The notes: generated by a model not told the origin, from the sequence alone. A DNA stretch of 43,533 nt from Vitrella brassicaformis (GCA_001179505.1 CDMY01000525.1:13924-57456); one strand, 5' to 3'. Shown: positions 19,800-31,700, numbered from the stretch's first letter. Numbers and translations: made by a program.

Positions 19800-22700
19800 A
19801 TGTTCCGAGCGGTCCATCTATCACGCCATGCAGCCCTTTTCCCTCGGCAGCCCGCCTCCCGCGGAGCACTCATCTGCCTCTCTAAACGCGTCGGTGCGTC
19901 GGCAAAGCCGCGTGCCGACTCATGCAGGAGAGAATTCTCATCGGCAGATCCCTCCAGCCACAAGCAACATCGCAGCAGCACCTCAGACACAACAACTCAC
20001 CAGCAGCAGCAGCAGCGGGCATCGTCATCAGCCTTCTTTTCAGATTTTATGCGGCAGGCTGAGCGGCCGTCGGCAGCACAGCAGACGGAGGGCAGCGCGG
20101 ACAAAAGGAAAGATGAGAAGGGCGGCGGCCGAAAGAGCGATGAAAGTGACGACAGGAGTGAGGCGATGGCCTTCCTGCGAGAACTGTTTTCGCGAGACAG
20201 CCCCCGCACATCGCTGAGGGAGTTGTGGAAGATCCTGAAGCCCGAAAGGCCCCGCCTCCTCGGCGCACTCGGTGGGCCATTCACACACACACAGCGCGCA
20301 GCAGTATTCACCGCCTGTGATGAATGGGGTGTGTGTGTGTGTTCAGCTGCGCTGTTCGTGTCGTCTTCAGCAACCCTGGCATTTCCGCGGCTGATTGGTC
20401 ATGTGATGGATCTGTTTGGCGACCCGGCTGTGGGGCTGCAGTTCGTGACCGACCAGGCATTGCTGTGTGGGGGTGTGGTCATCCTGGGAGCTATTGCTTC
20501 GTTCATACGCATCTTCCTGCTCGAGACGGCGGTGCGCAGATCCGCACACACACACGTCACATGCACCCACCTGTCGATGGAGGTCTGTCTGTATATGGTG
20601 TGTGAGTCACAGATAGAGAGGATAGCACTGCGGCTGCGGCACGAGCTGTTTGGCAAGGTGATGCGGCAAGACACCCACTTCTTTGACACGCACCGCACCG
20701 GCGAGCTGATCAACCGTATCTCGGGTACACTCACACACACACACATGCATGCAGCGTCCCGTCATACCATACAAGTCGGTGGGTGGTGGATGGGTGGTGG
20801 GTGGGTGGTTGGTTCAGGTGACATCACGATCGCCAGCCGCATCCTCATCGAGGCATCGTTCGGTCTCCGGAACCTCATCACATCCGTTGTAGGTATACGT
20901 GACAAACAAACACAACAAACACAACAAACAGGCAGTAGAGGGATCTGTCTGTCAGCTGATGGTATGGTGTGTGGTGTGCTTGTGCAGGCACCGGCATCAT
21001 ATTCTACCTGGCGCCCTCCCACCTGGTGACGACCCTTCTGGGCCCTGTCGCCTTCACATTCCTCGGCGCGTTCGCCTATGGCCGGTATGGTATGCCCGCC
21101 CGTATATGACAGAAATCAAGCAGCACAAGCACAAGGACGTGTGTGTTCCGTTGTGGTGTCGAATGGTGGGTCTGGTGTAGGTACGTTCGTGACATATCAG
21201 TGAGGAAGCAGGATGCTTTGGCGGACTGCATCCAGACGGCCGAGGAGAAGATCAGCAACATCCGAACCGTCCGCATATTCAACGGAGAGGCGCACGAGAT
21301 CAGAAACTTCAGGAAGAACGTCAGGAAGCCGGCCGCAGCAAACCACATGAGATGTCACTTATGTTGGTGATGGTGGCGTTTGTGTGTTTGTGTGTGTTCA
21401 GCTGGACTACGTGTACAGTTTGGCTTTGAAGAACGCCTACGCCACCGGAGGCCGTGTGTTCATCTTCTACACCATGGGAGGGCTCTTCCTGCTCCACCTC
21501 ACATACCTCAGCGGCACCATGATCTCACAAGGTAGGTACCTCAGTCAGCCAAGCCAATACAGACGACACACTCACCCAAGCCGTCCAACCTTCTTTCTTT
21601 GTCAGGTCTGATCACCCTTGGCGACACCACATCCCTGGCCATGTACTGCCTCATGACCGGCGGCGGCTACCAGGGCGTCCTCTCAGCCTACGGCGACTTT
21701 CAGAAGGCTCTCGGCGCGTGCCACAAGGTCATGGACATCATCAACCAGCCACAGACAGAGCTCTCACAGCCCTATACACCACCAAGAGGACCAGCTCCAA
21801 CACCAACACCAAGACCATCATCGGCGAGAGAAGCCGAGCAGCAGGCGCCCTTCCCATCGGTTGAGGTGCTCCGTGACTCCCCGGATATGTCGCTGCGCGA
21901 CTCGGCGGATGTGGCCCTCGAAACTGTCCCTTACGAGCCGCGGATCCGTTTTGAGGATGTGTGCTTCAGCTATCCTTCGCGGCCCGACCAGCAAGTGCTC
22001 AAGGGCGTGACACTCGACATACCTCCCGGCAGCCGACTTGCCGTGCTCGGTCAGGCGGGACACGGGGGAAGGGGGGCAAGGGGCGTTAGGTGTGTGTGAA
22101 TGGTGCTGTTGGTGTGTGCAGGTGAGAGTGGCAGCGGGAAGAGCACGCTGGCTCAGATTCTGCTGCGCCTGTACCCGCCGACGAGCGGCAAGGTCTTCCT
22201 GGGCCCCCACTCGCTCATGGATTGCGACCCACGATGGGTGCGCGCACAGGTCGGTACTCCTGCACTCTTGTCCAGCGGCACACCAACCGATGCACCCTTC
22301 CTTTGTTGCCTGCTGCCGTCCTGTGTTGATGGGTGCATGGCAGTTCGGTGTGGTGAACCAGGACCCCATTTTGTTTGCTCTGAGTATCCGCGACAACGTG
22401 CTGTACGGCAAACTCGCCGAAATGGACTACATGAGAGACCAATCGGTACGGCCGGCCACCCACACCGACAGATGTCACTTACGCCACACCTGAGGGTGTG
22501 CGTCGTGTCCGTGTGTGTGTGTCGTGTCTGCAGGATCTGGAGAGCATGCGGATCGAGAGGCCGCGGTCGAAGAGGAAGCCTCAGTACGACTCACACGAGC
22601 ACCTGACGCCCCAGCTGAGAACAGAGTTTGACAAGGTGAGTGGCGATCCAGCGGCCGTGGAATGGCCCCACCGGATGGTTGTTCCCGTTGTTGCATGTGT

Positions 22701-23370
22701 GCAGGTGTTGCGTGCGGCGCATGTGGCTGACTTTGTGGAGCAGATGCCCGACAAACTCGACACGTTCGTCGGGGAAAGGGGACAGGCACTGTCAGGTGAG
22801 ATGAAAACAGAGATGACAGGGCATGCAGTAGACCGCCCCCCACCCCTGTGTGTGTCTTATCTTTGCTGCACACAGGTGGTCAGAAGCAGCGTGTGTGTAT
22901 TGCCCGCGCATTGATCCGCGACCCCCCGATGCTGCTCTTCGACGAGGCCACATCTGCACTGGACAACAAATCCGAGAAGCTCGTCCACACCGCACTCGAA
23001 GAGGTAGGCAGCCCTTCCAGCCGCCGACAGTGCATTGGGGCGCCATCGTGCTGTCTGTCTGTGCAGGCGATGAAGGGCCGGACGTGTCTGTTGATCACCC
23101 ACCGACTGAGCACGCTGGACTTCGCCGAATACATCGCGGTGAGTGTGTGACATTGGCAGGGACATGCACTCACAGATCGGATGTGACACGCTGTTTGCAC
23201 GTGTGCAGGTGTTGTCTGACGGTGAGGTGGCGCAGTTCGGAGCGAAGGCAGATGTGTTGCGGCGTCCGTGCCCCGAGCTGTCGCGCATCCTCAATCAGAT
23301 GTCACACACGACACCGGCAGAGACGGCAGACACCAAGACCGAGACACCGCCCCCACCAGCTGCCGGCTGA
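19800..23370 (+). CDS. Mitochondrial ABCB half transporter (ABCB10/MDL-like), 15 exons
   Basis: An ABC half transporter: one membrane domain followed by one ATPase domain, working as a dimer in the inner mitochondrial membrane. The N-terminus is Arg/Ser/Ala-rich without acids and contains RREFSSA, like a mitochondrial cleavage site. Membrane-domain hallmarks include [15 protein letters not shown] and the intracellular loop [16 protein letters not shown]. The ATPase domain has [21 protein letters not shown], Walker [10 protein letters not shown] (split by an intron after the first Gly), Q-loop [10 protein letters not shown], signature LSGGQKQR (split after LS), Walker [13 protein letters not shown] and H-loop LLITHRLST, all intact. 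A Pro-rich linker (about 21770-21900) and a charged insert [11 protein letters not shown] between Q-loop and signature are unusual. Closest in style to ABCB10/Mdl1 rather than Atm1; substrate not predictable. Confidence 0.92.
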
Positions 23371-24352
23371 TTGATGCGTGGATCCATGTATGGCCATGCA
23401 CGACGTGATGATGATGGATCTAGATCGGCGGCGTGCATGTGAAAAGTGTGCAGGTAGTCGAAAGGGACTTGCGTGTGTCGACATCTCTTTCGTCGGTAAA
23501 GAGTGGATTGATGAGCCCATGAGCGAGATTTCAGCACATTGCATAGTTGGTGACTGACTGACGACTGTGGGTCTGTGGGTGTGCATGGTGTGCACTTGTA
23601 GCATCTCTCTCCTCGTTTGTTGCCTGCTGCCTGGCTCACAAATCATCCTTGTTTGTGGCATCGTCACAGTTGAGCAACGATGGTGTATGACGCGACACTC
23701 CAGCATCTCACGTATGAAGTCGATTCAGGGAGAAGTAAACCAGAGTCCATGAGGTCCTACCCGCACCCCCATCGATCGGTCAGTCAGTCAGTGCAGACTC
23801 ACAAAAGGCTGGCAGAGAATAAAGGAGTCAAAAAGCAGACAGCCAGCACAGAGCAGAGCAGCACAAAGGCAGCGATAAAAACGCAGACAGCTGGCACATT
23901 GAGTCACAGACCAGCTCATAGAGTCAGAGACACGCTTAGCATCATCAGCAAGCAGTAGAGATGTGAGATATGTCCAGGCAGACGGTATGAAAGGCATGAA
24001 AGCTGCCTGGACCAGAGTGGTGAAAACCTCTCGCTAACATGGAAGAGAACGCAGGCAATCATGTAATGCAGCACCAACAGCACACGCACCACGCAAAGGG
24101 TCGGACAGGAGCGACGGGCACTCAGTGATCCAGAACAGGGAATACGGCATTCGATAAAGGCGGCAGATAGGTGAGACGCAGACGAGAAACAGACAAAACG
24201 CAGACTCATTCAAACACACAGCATCTGTCAGCCAACCGATCAGTCAGTGCAGACTCACGAAGGGCATGCAGAGAAGTAAACGAGTCAAAACGCAGACAGA
24301 CAGACAGCACATGCAGTCACACAGACCACCCAGCCCTTCCCCCCTCCCTCTG
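23371..24352. other. Convergent intergenic region with dispersed direct repeat
   Basis: It separates the ABCB (+) and alpha-kinase (-) 3' ends. I see no gene. Its main structure is a ~75-bp imperfect direct repeat at its right side and AGACAG-rich DNA. Confidence 0.45.
23773..24311. repeat. Imperfect direct repeat, two ~75-bp copies ~460 bp apart
   Basis: Copies at 23773-23850 and 24236-24311 share CAGTCAGTGCAGACTCAC, followed in both by AAGG, GCAGAGAA, GAGTCAAAA and GCAGACAG in the same order. The DNA between is mostly unique but carries a third partial AAACGCAGACAG at about 23877. No terminal inverted repeat or coding content was seen. Confidence 0.65.
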
Positions 24353-27300
24353 TCAGTCACGTGTGCGCCCGCCCCTCTTGGCTTTGCAGTCCCTGCATTT
24401 CTTCGGCTGGTCCATGCCTTTCATCCTGTAGAAATGCAGGTTGACGGGGAACCTCTTGCCACACTCCGAGCAAGCCACCTGGGTCTTGTCGCGGCGGCAA
24501 TTGTCGCGGCACGTGTTGCAGGACAAGTCCTTGCCCTGTCGCCGGAAGCTCATGTACTTGTCTCGATCGGTCACCTGCACGCACACACACACGCACACAA
24601 ACAGACAGAGGGAGAGAGAGAGGATAAGGACACATTTCGCACCACTCCTCCCGTCATCCGCCCACCACGAAGATGCATCCACAGAGCTCGCAGCATATCT
24701 GCATGTCCGATCCCGGTGTGCCGTCCATGGCCAACACCTCGATCAGCTCCTCCTCGCCAATCGCCGTGTCATCGAGGGCCGCTCGCATGGCGGCCTCCAT
24801 CCGGGCGGCCGCCTCGGGGTCTGGGTGCACGAGGCCCAGCTTGCGACACACCTCATTGCACCTGACAAGAGAAGCAATCCAAAATGAGTGGCACGTTGGA
24901 GGAACAGTGTCATGTGGCCCTCCCACGTGTGTGTGGCGAAGAAGTGTTCCACGCCCTTCCTGCCGAGATCTCCCTCGCCAAACATAGCACCACGCTGAGA
25001 GAGAAGGATGCGCGGGCAGCCGTGTGTGCGTGTGTGTGTGTGTGAGTTGGCTCACCTTGGAATGAATCTGAGGGTCGGTGTACACATTGCCGACGCCTTG
25101 AATGTCCACAGCGATGAGGAAGCCGCCCGTCTCGTGGTGTGTCCAGTGGCTGAAGGATGCAGCCAGCTCGGCGCCCGCCTCGTTGGACGCCCATCCGCTG
25201 TTGTTGCTGAACTTCTTGTACTGACAGATGACAAGGGAAGTGACAACGCGGTGGGGGCATGCGACTGGGTGTGGTCGGTGTCAGCTCTGTGCGCGTCCGT
25301 ACCTCTCCCTCGATGTATGGCTCGACCGTCATCCAGCGTTCCGCGTCCGGCCGGTCAGGAAACTCGTACACGGCTGGCAAGCCAGATGTGTGTGTCTCTG
25401 TGTGTGTGTATGTGTATGTATGTCATCGCTCCACGTACCGACGTCGATGAACGAGACCATGCGGTTGATGCCCTTCTCGAGCGTCTGCATGTTGAATTTT
25501 TTGGCCAGCAGCTTGCACACGGCCTGCGTGCACATGTCGGCTTTGGCGTAGGCCTCTAGGCGGCCGCCTTCGAGCACCTCCAGAGGCAGCTTCGCTACCT
25601 GCACACACACACAGCCAGACAGCCAGACAGCCAGACAGCCAGATAGACACGCAACACAACACAACAATAGTGTTTTCTGCGCTTCGTATGCGTGTGTATC
25701 CACCAACCCGTTTGAGGTCCAGGTCCATGTCCCTGATACGCGAGTGAGAGCAGAATGGCGCATTCAAGGGACTCACTAATTCCCTATTAAGCCTGCTCAC
25801 TTGAGGTAGGACGCGTATCGCATGCCGCCCTTGTCGAATGGGTGCTTGGAGATGCGCACAGTGGTGTCCGACTTGGACGAGGAGAATGATCCGTTGACCT
25901 CCTCCCACTCGAGCACCGAAAGAGCCTTGTCGCCACCCCGGAAATGGTACGTGTGACGCACAGCGCGCTCGACCTGGCGCCGGAAAATCAAATCAGGCAG
26001 GGTCGGTGTGCGTGGGATGCATCCCTCTCACCTACCCGATCGCCAAGTCTGTCCCAGTTTGGCGGCTTCTTCTCGACCTCGAGATTGCGCATCTCCTCCT
26101 CTTCATCCTCCTCTGCAATCGCGCCGAGACCACCTGGATCACACGGACAGACGCTGTGCCTGTGCGTGCACACACGGCCTGCGTACCGATGAGTTTGCCC
26201 CCGACAGCGAGGGGCAGTGCCTTCATGGACGCCTTATCGCTGCGACTCATGCGCTTGAAGGTCGAAGTCACACTGTCCTTCAACTGCACAACAGATTGAG
26301 ACAGATGAGCATTTATTGTGTGCCTGTGTCCTTCCTTTGTGTCTGTACCATTCGCGAGACGTTGGGTTGGAAAGCCGTGTAGTCGCCTCCGAGCTCCACC
26401 ACATTCAACTTGAAGGGCATGCCAGCGCCTTCGTAGTGCTCGCGAAGCACGCCGAGGAACTTGTCAGTGGAGTTGTTGATCTTGATGAAGCCGTACTGGA
26501 TGCCGTGCTCGCGAAACGACGCCGCGAGGGTCTCAATCTTGGTGTCATCCGGGTGCCCATGTGGGAAGCTAAAGCGCACAGTGCAGTCAGGTCCACGCTG
26601 TGTGGGTGTGGGTGTAGGTGTGTGTGTGCGTGTGGCTGTGTCTAACTTGTCGCACGAGGCGCCGTAGTTGTGGTAGGCAACACCGTGTGGTGGGGCGTCA
26701 CCGACATGAATCACCAAACGCGTCATGGACGACCAATCGAGGCCCAGAGCCGCACTCATCGCGCCAGCAACATCCTCTGGCTCTGCACCGTCATAACGCA
26801 GGTCAGATGCACCCCGTTCTGGCACCACCCCTTCAGCCTGCCTACCGTCAGGGGCATCCCCTGTAATCGCTCCTTGTCGTTTTATGTGTGCCTGCACGCT
26901 GGCAATGTCGGATGTGAATGGCGCGATGGACAGCCGCTCGACGCGCATGACGCCATCGTTGTAGTCACGATATCCGACGAAGGCCGCACGGTAGGCCAGC
27001 GCGGGAAACTTTTCCTTGACGTCGCCGATGATAAAGCACAACGCACGCGCAGCCTGCACGCATCAACAATACCACCCGTCAGATGCGCTGTGTGCCGGTT
27101 ATTCCTTGTACATGTAGCTACCTCAGCGATCCACGACTCCATCGACGCCGTGCAGTCCATCATGGCCACCAGGTCCACCGACGTCGACTGCCTGACCACT
27201 CCTCGAATACCAGAGGCGATGTCCGTTCGAGATTCGGTCCTCAATCTCTCCTCCAGCTCCCGGATGCGGTCATCCTTGGCCTCCTCGCGGTAGGCCGCAC

Positions 27301-27683
27301 GGTAGGCCGCGCGGTTGGCCTCTTCGAGCTCCCTGATGCGAGCTGCTTGACGCCGACGCTCCTCCTCCTCCTGGCGAGCCTTGGTTGCCTTCTTGGTCTC
27401 CAGATCTGCCTGGAGCTTCTTGATCAGGGCGTCCTTGGCGTCTTCCTCCTCCCGGCGAGCCTTGGTTGCCTTCTTGGTCTCCAGATCTGCCTGGAGCTTC
27501 TTGATCAGGGCGTCCTTGGCGCTCCCGGCGAGCCTTGGTTGCCTTCTTGGTCTCCAGATCTGCCTGGAGCTTCTTGATCAGGGCGTCCTTGGCGTCTTCC
27601 TCCTCCCGGCGAGCCTTGGTTGCCTTCTTGGTCTCCAGGTCTGCCTGGAGCTGCTTGATCAGAGCGTCCCTGTCGTCCGCCAT
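24353..27683 (-). CDS. vwkA: vWA domain + alpha-kinase + C-terminal zinc-binding protein, ~14 exons (apparent frameshift near N-terminus)
   Basis: From the start at 27683: (1) a coiled-coil head of about four 27-residue repeats (DALIKKLQADLETKKATKAR...); (2) a von Willebrand A domain, MIDAS motif MMDCTASMESWI and later VIHVGDAPPHG; (3) an alpha-kinase domain with ERAVRHTYHFR, AKKFN, FSHWTHHETGGFLIAVDIQGV, TDPQIHSK, FGEGDLGRKGVEHFFATHT and CNEVCRKLGL (zinc-coordinating Cys/His, as in eEF2 kinase and VwkA); (4) a Cys-rich tail with CELCGC, CNTCRDNC and CSECGKRFPVNLHFYRMKG...KKCRDC, like a treble-clef/zf-trcl zinc ribbon. Alpha-kinases phosphorylate Ser/Thr; Dictyostelium VwkA acts on myosin-II assembly. 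An 8-nt gap in repeat 2 throws the repeat frame off from the rest of the gene; see findings. Targets unknown. Confidence 0.85.
27356..27671 (-). repeat. 81-bp coding tandem repeat (about 4 copies) in the alpha-kinase gene
   Basis: Each full unit codes 27 residues, DALIKKLQADLETKKATKARREEEDAK. Units lie at about 27671-27591, 27590-27518 (short by 8 nt), 27517-27437 and 27436-27356 (diverging at its end). The units are almost identical at the DNA level, pointing to recent expansion or ongoing homogenisation. Confidence 0.85.
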
Positions 27684-28024
27684 CGCGCCACGGCTGAAGG
27701 AGGGTCTAGAACGAGGAGATCTGGAAATCACGTGGCACAACAACTTGATGCATGCCATACCATGGATGTGCCCTGCGCGCGTGTGTGGGTACCTTCTCGG
27801 AATACGTCGATCGCAGGCACAAGAGGGCGCTGGAAAGGAAGGAGGGAATGGGGGGAGAGACGTCTCGGGGGCCAAACCCTATCGCGAATCTCGACGGCAG
27901 TTGCTCTCTAGTTTGGGGTGGGTGTGTGGGTGTGAGGTTGTGCTTTGCGTGTTCGGAGGTGTGTTGGTGACGGCCGCCAGGAATCCCATTCAACGGAGCA
28001 GTCAGCCTGGTCGGCGCTTGATTG
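27684..28024. other. Upstream region of the alpha-kinase gene
   Basis: No gene seen. It lies between the alpha-kinase start and the degenerate gene copy, so it should hold the kinase promoter and 5' UTR. Confidence 0.4.
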
Positions 28025-28673
28025 CATTCATTCATTCATTCACTCATGTCTTTGCGTGTCCCTCCGTCAATTTTTCATCAGTCAGTCTGCGCATTTGCAT
28101 CGTCAGTTGGTTGTGTTGGTTGCCGTGTTGGTCTCAGAAGTCTCCTCCCTCCAGCTCGGGGACCTTGGCACCCACATGGCTGACCAACACACACACACAC
28201 ACAGGGAGATATCTGTGTTGACGACTGTGTGTCTGTCTGTCTGAGTGTGTGTGGCTGCCTTTACCTTTGCTGACGATGAGGACGGCTTTGCGTCTCAGCA
28301 ACTCGTAGAAGAGCCGATTCATCAGAAATGCCCGCTGAGCTGCACACCACACCACACAGACACACAGAGAGAGAGAGAGGGGCAACTGGTGTGTGTGGAT
28401 TGTGTGAGTCGTGTCGTTGAGTCTGACCGACGAAGAGTGCGGCTGCCGCGGCGATGAGGGGCGTCGTGAAGAACACCAGACTGACAACACACACACACAC
28501 ACAGAGTCATGCCCTCCCTCCGTCTGAGTGTCCATACGTGCAGGTGTGGCAGAGCGTTGGGACGGCCGAGAGTCGGCAGTTGGGCCGCTCGTTGATGAGG
28601 ATGGCCAGCCACAGCGCCTCGAACATGAAGAACACCAGCGTCACCATGCTGCCCAAACTCACAACCGCCAAGT
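28025..28673 (-). pseudogene. Inverted partial copy of the 12.8-14.8 kb membrane-protein gene, internally deleted
   Basis: Read on the minus strand, this matches, introns included, the stretch from about 13078 to 13555 of the unknown membrane-protein gene, then jumps to its last exon and 3' flank (about 14715-14890). Exon pieces present: LAVVSLGSMVTLVFFMFEALW through ERPNCRLSAV, LVFFTTPLIAAAAALFV, AQRAFLMNRLFYELLRRKAVLIVSK, and the DNA of the final HVGAKVPELEGGDF exon. Exon 1, the 5' part of exon 2 and exons 5-11 are absent. The retained exon-4 donor is phase 1 but the retained last exon needs phase 2, so normal splicing would shift the frame. It begins 37 nt past the stop of the RAP gene and probably sits in that gene's 3' UTR. 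A broken gene copy, not a functional locus. Confidence 0.85.
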
Positions 28674-28709
28674 GCCGGCAGGTGGTGGTGGGCCGGGTGT
28701 GTGAGGGGG

Positions 28710-31700
28710 TCAGTGGTAAGTGGGTCTCTTGATTTGCGCCATGCAGAAGTCGCAGAGCTTCTCGGTGATGTACCGCTGCTTCTCGCTGATCGACGCCTTG
28801 GCCTCGTGCAGCGTATTCCACGGCACTCGAATGATGCTCCAACCACAGCGCCTGATAAGGGAAGAGATGGATGGACGCGTGTGCGTGCGTGTGTGTGTGT
28901 GGGGCCAGCCATTGCTGACGTACTTGAGTAGTCTTTCCCCGAACCTGACGGCCCCACTCCGCCGCCAGTGTGGCTCGTCCCAGTGCCGTATCAGGTGGCT
29001 GTGGCTCTCCACCTCTGCATGGACACACACAAACACACACACACAACACAAGGATGAGCTGCTGTGTGTCCATCGGCTGGCAGGTGGCTCGCTGACCGAT
29101 GATTATCTTTCTGTCGGGCATTGCGAAGTGCACCGTGATGCCCTCGGGGGTCACGTACTGAGGCACAAACGTCAGACCTGCACCATCCAACCATCGATGC
29201 GATGCGCACACATCAACACATATGCGGGACTAACAGGCCATCCACGTCAAGCCCTCTCTCTCTCTGTCTCTGTGTGTGTGTGTGTGTGTCTGGGTGGCCT
29301 GACCGAGTGATCTGAGTGTCTTCTCGAGGTCCTGGTGCACCTCCTGGAAGCGGTACTGGCGCTGCAGAGGGTTGAGGAAGTGGTACTGGCAGTGCTGCAG
29401 CGACCCACGACGCAACCCCACCGACGATGCCAACACATCCCCTTGGCCTACCCCCAGCCCCCCACCCCGCCCCACTCGGACACTCTCCTTCTCATCGTCG
29501 GCTGCACCGGCCTTCTCTATCTGGAACCCAAGATGGGCCGCAAATACCTGAGAGAGAGAGAGAGAGAGAGAGCACCATCGCGTGGTTCGGTGTGTGTCTC
29601 TCTATTGTGAGTGGCCCACCAGTCTGGCAGTGTTGGGGTCAGCCTGGCTCCAGTCAAGGTTGAGGATGACGCCGAACAGCTCCCGGTCGTAGACGCCCAG
29701 GACGGCCGCACTCCACGCCATCGTGGCCAAGTCGGACGCGGCGAAGTTGACAGGCACGCCGTGACGCACTATGTCGGCCTTGAGCCGACGACGGATCTCC
29801 AGTAGAATGGCACTGGACGAACAGCACAGCAAGAGCAGCACGAGGTGAGGTGCATGGCATGGATGAGTGTGTGTGTATGGGTGTGTGGGTCAGCGCGGCA
29901 GCGCACCCGATGAGTCGTTGGTTTGTGTAAGCGTTCCATGCACATGCGAAGAGGACCCATGAGAGGTGTGTGCTGGACAGCTCCTTGATCCGCGCCCCCC
30001 CGTCCCGCAGCAGCTCCTCGGACAGCGCCAGAAACAGACCATGGTGGTTGTACCCTGATGGATGGATGGATGGTTGGAACAAACACAAACACACACACAG
30101 ACAGACACACACAGGCGGAAGTCCATGCGGTGCGGCGTGCTGTGGAGCGGGTATCCATCGGCTGGCTGACCGAATCGGCCAAAGTAGAGGAATGTCGAGG
30201 CCAGAACAGTCGACGGCAATTGCTGAAGGGAAGGAAGCGCACACAGAGAAGCAGAGAAAGAAAGAAAGATCACACTGTGTGCAGTGCACTCATCGCCCGG
30301 CCCCCACCCACCTCGATGTGCTCTGGTGCACTCAATTGGTCGCCTATGGACTCCAGCAGCCGCAGCGGGCGGTACAGGTAACCGTCCTGACACACAGACA
30401 GACAGACAGACACACACAGTGAGAGAGGAGGAGTATGCTGCGTGAGTCCGCTCACCTCTGCAAATGCGCTCAGCAGGAGCTGGTGCTCCTGGGGCCCGAT
30501 GGCGCCCTCGTCGCAAGGGGCAGAGAAGGCCTACATTACATTGTGTGGGGCCAACAGCACAGCACATCACAGCATCACACCATGAATGGCTCACGGGTTG
30601 CCTCACCGCTTCCGCCAGTTTCCAGAAGGCCGAGTCGATGATGGACCGTGCCGTAGCGTTAGCCGTCCCGTTGCTCTCCTCGACTTTTCTGGATGTGTCA
30701 TCGGCACCGGCGGTGGCCTCGCCACCAATTTGGGCGCTGAGTGATGCCAGTGCATAGACGAGGCGGGAGCCGACCTGCGGCGAGAGGCGGAAGAGCGACA
30801 GGGGCGATGTGAGGGTCGCGTCGGGTGGTGTTGCTCCCGACACGCCAGTCGCACTCCCCGCAGAAGAGATGTCGTCGTGCGTGTTGGTAGTGGTGCAGCA
30901 CTCGTCGTCTGTCACCAGTGAGGGCGACGGCTGTCCTCCATCATGTGTAAAGGTGGTGTCCGATGCGACCACCTTGGACTCCTTCAGGCACCCTCCTCCC
31001 GACTTTTGCTGCTGCTGCTGTGGCGGTCTCTTTGGCACAGGGGTGAAGGTGTCGAATGATGACGCGGCACCGGCAGCCGGGCCACCATTGTCTTCACCAG
31101 TGGGGCCGTCCATTTGTGGGAAGAGGCAGGGCCGATCGCCGGGAGGGGAGGAAGGAGAGAGAGAGGGCCGGGACGCACTAGCAGCGACTTGATGCGCCTG
31201 ACCAGAACCTTTGGGCCTCTGTTGCCTCCCTGCCTCGCCCTCACTCCTCCTTCCGTCGCGCCTCCTTTTTGCCATCGCCCGCCTGAGGTCTGTCCATGAG
31301 GCAGCCTTGACCACATCCACCACGGCGGCCAGCAGCTGGCTGACGTCACTGGCACACTGCCTGTGGCTCGAGGCGGTGAGGAGCTGCGCCACTCGCCCAG
31401 GTTTTCCTTCGTGTTGCAATGATTGAGGCGATGGGACAGGAATGGGGCCGAAGAACTTGTCCTCTTTCCTCCTCCGGCGGGTCATCACGGTGCCGCCTGG
31501 GGTGGTCTCCTGCTGCAAGTTGCCGAGCATTTCGACGTCATCTTCTGCTGCCGCCAGACCCAGAGCCGATGCAGGGGGCAGGGAGGAAGGGTCACGAGCG
31601 TCAGCCCTCATGAGTTGTGCGAAGATCATCCTGTAGCCCCATAGCAGGCGCCGGATGAGGTTGCCGCTCAGCTGCCTCTCCTTCCTCATCAGCTGCACCC

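Noticed and set aside
21770-21900. Pro-rich stretch in the ABCB gene as an unspliced intron
   Set aside because: It stays in frame between conserved blocks and has no good GT...AG pair that would keep the phase; treated as a coding linker.
24176-24357. CAGACAGACAG-rich repeat as a CRISPR-like array
   Set aside because: Units are short, irregular and lack spacers of constant length; this is ordinary microsatellite DNA in a eukaryotic genome.
28134-28535. The copied membrane-protein exons as extra 3' exons of the RAP gene
   Set aside because: The RAP domain already ends with an in-frame stop at 28710, and the copied exons are phase-incompatible with each other.
30010-30422. Plus-strand frames opposite the RAP gene (e.g. 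30010-30422)
   Set aside because: They are antisense shadows; the minus strand carries conserved helical-repeat and RAP sequence with consistent splice sites.
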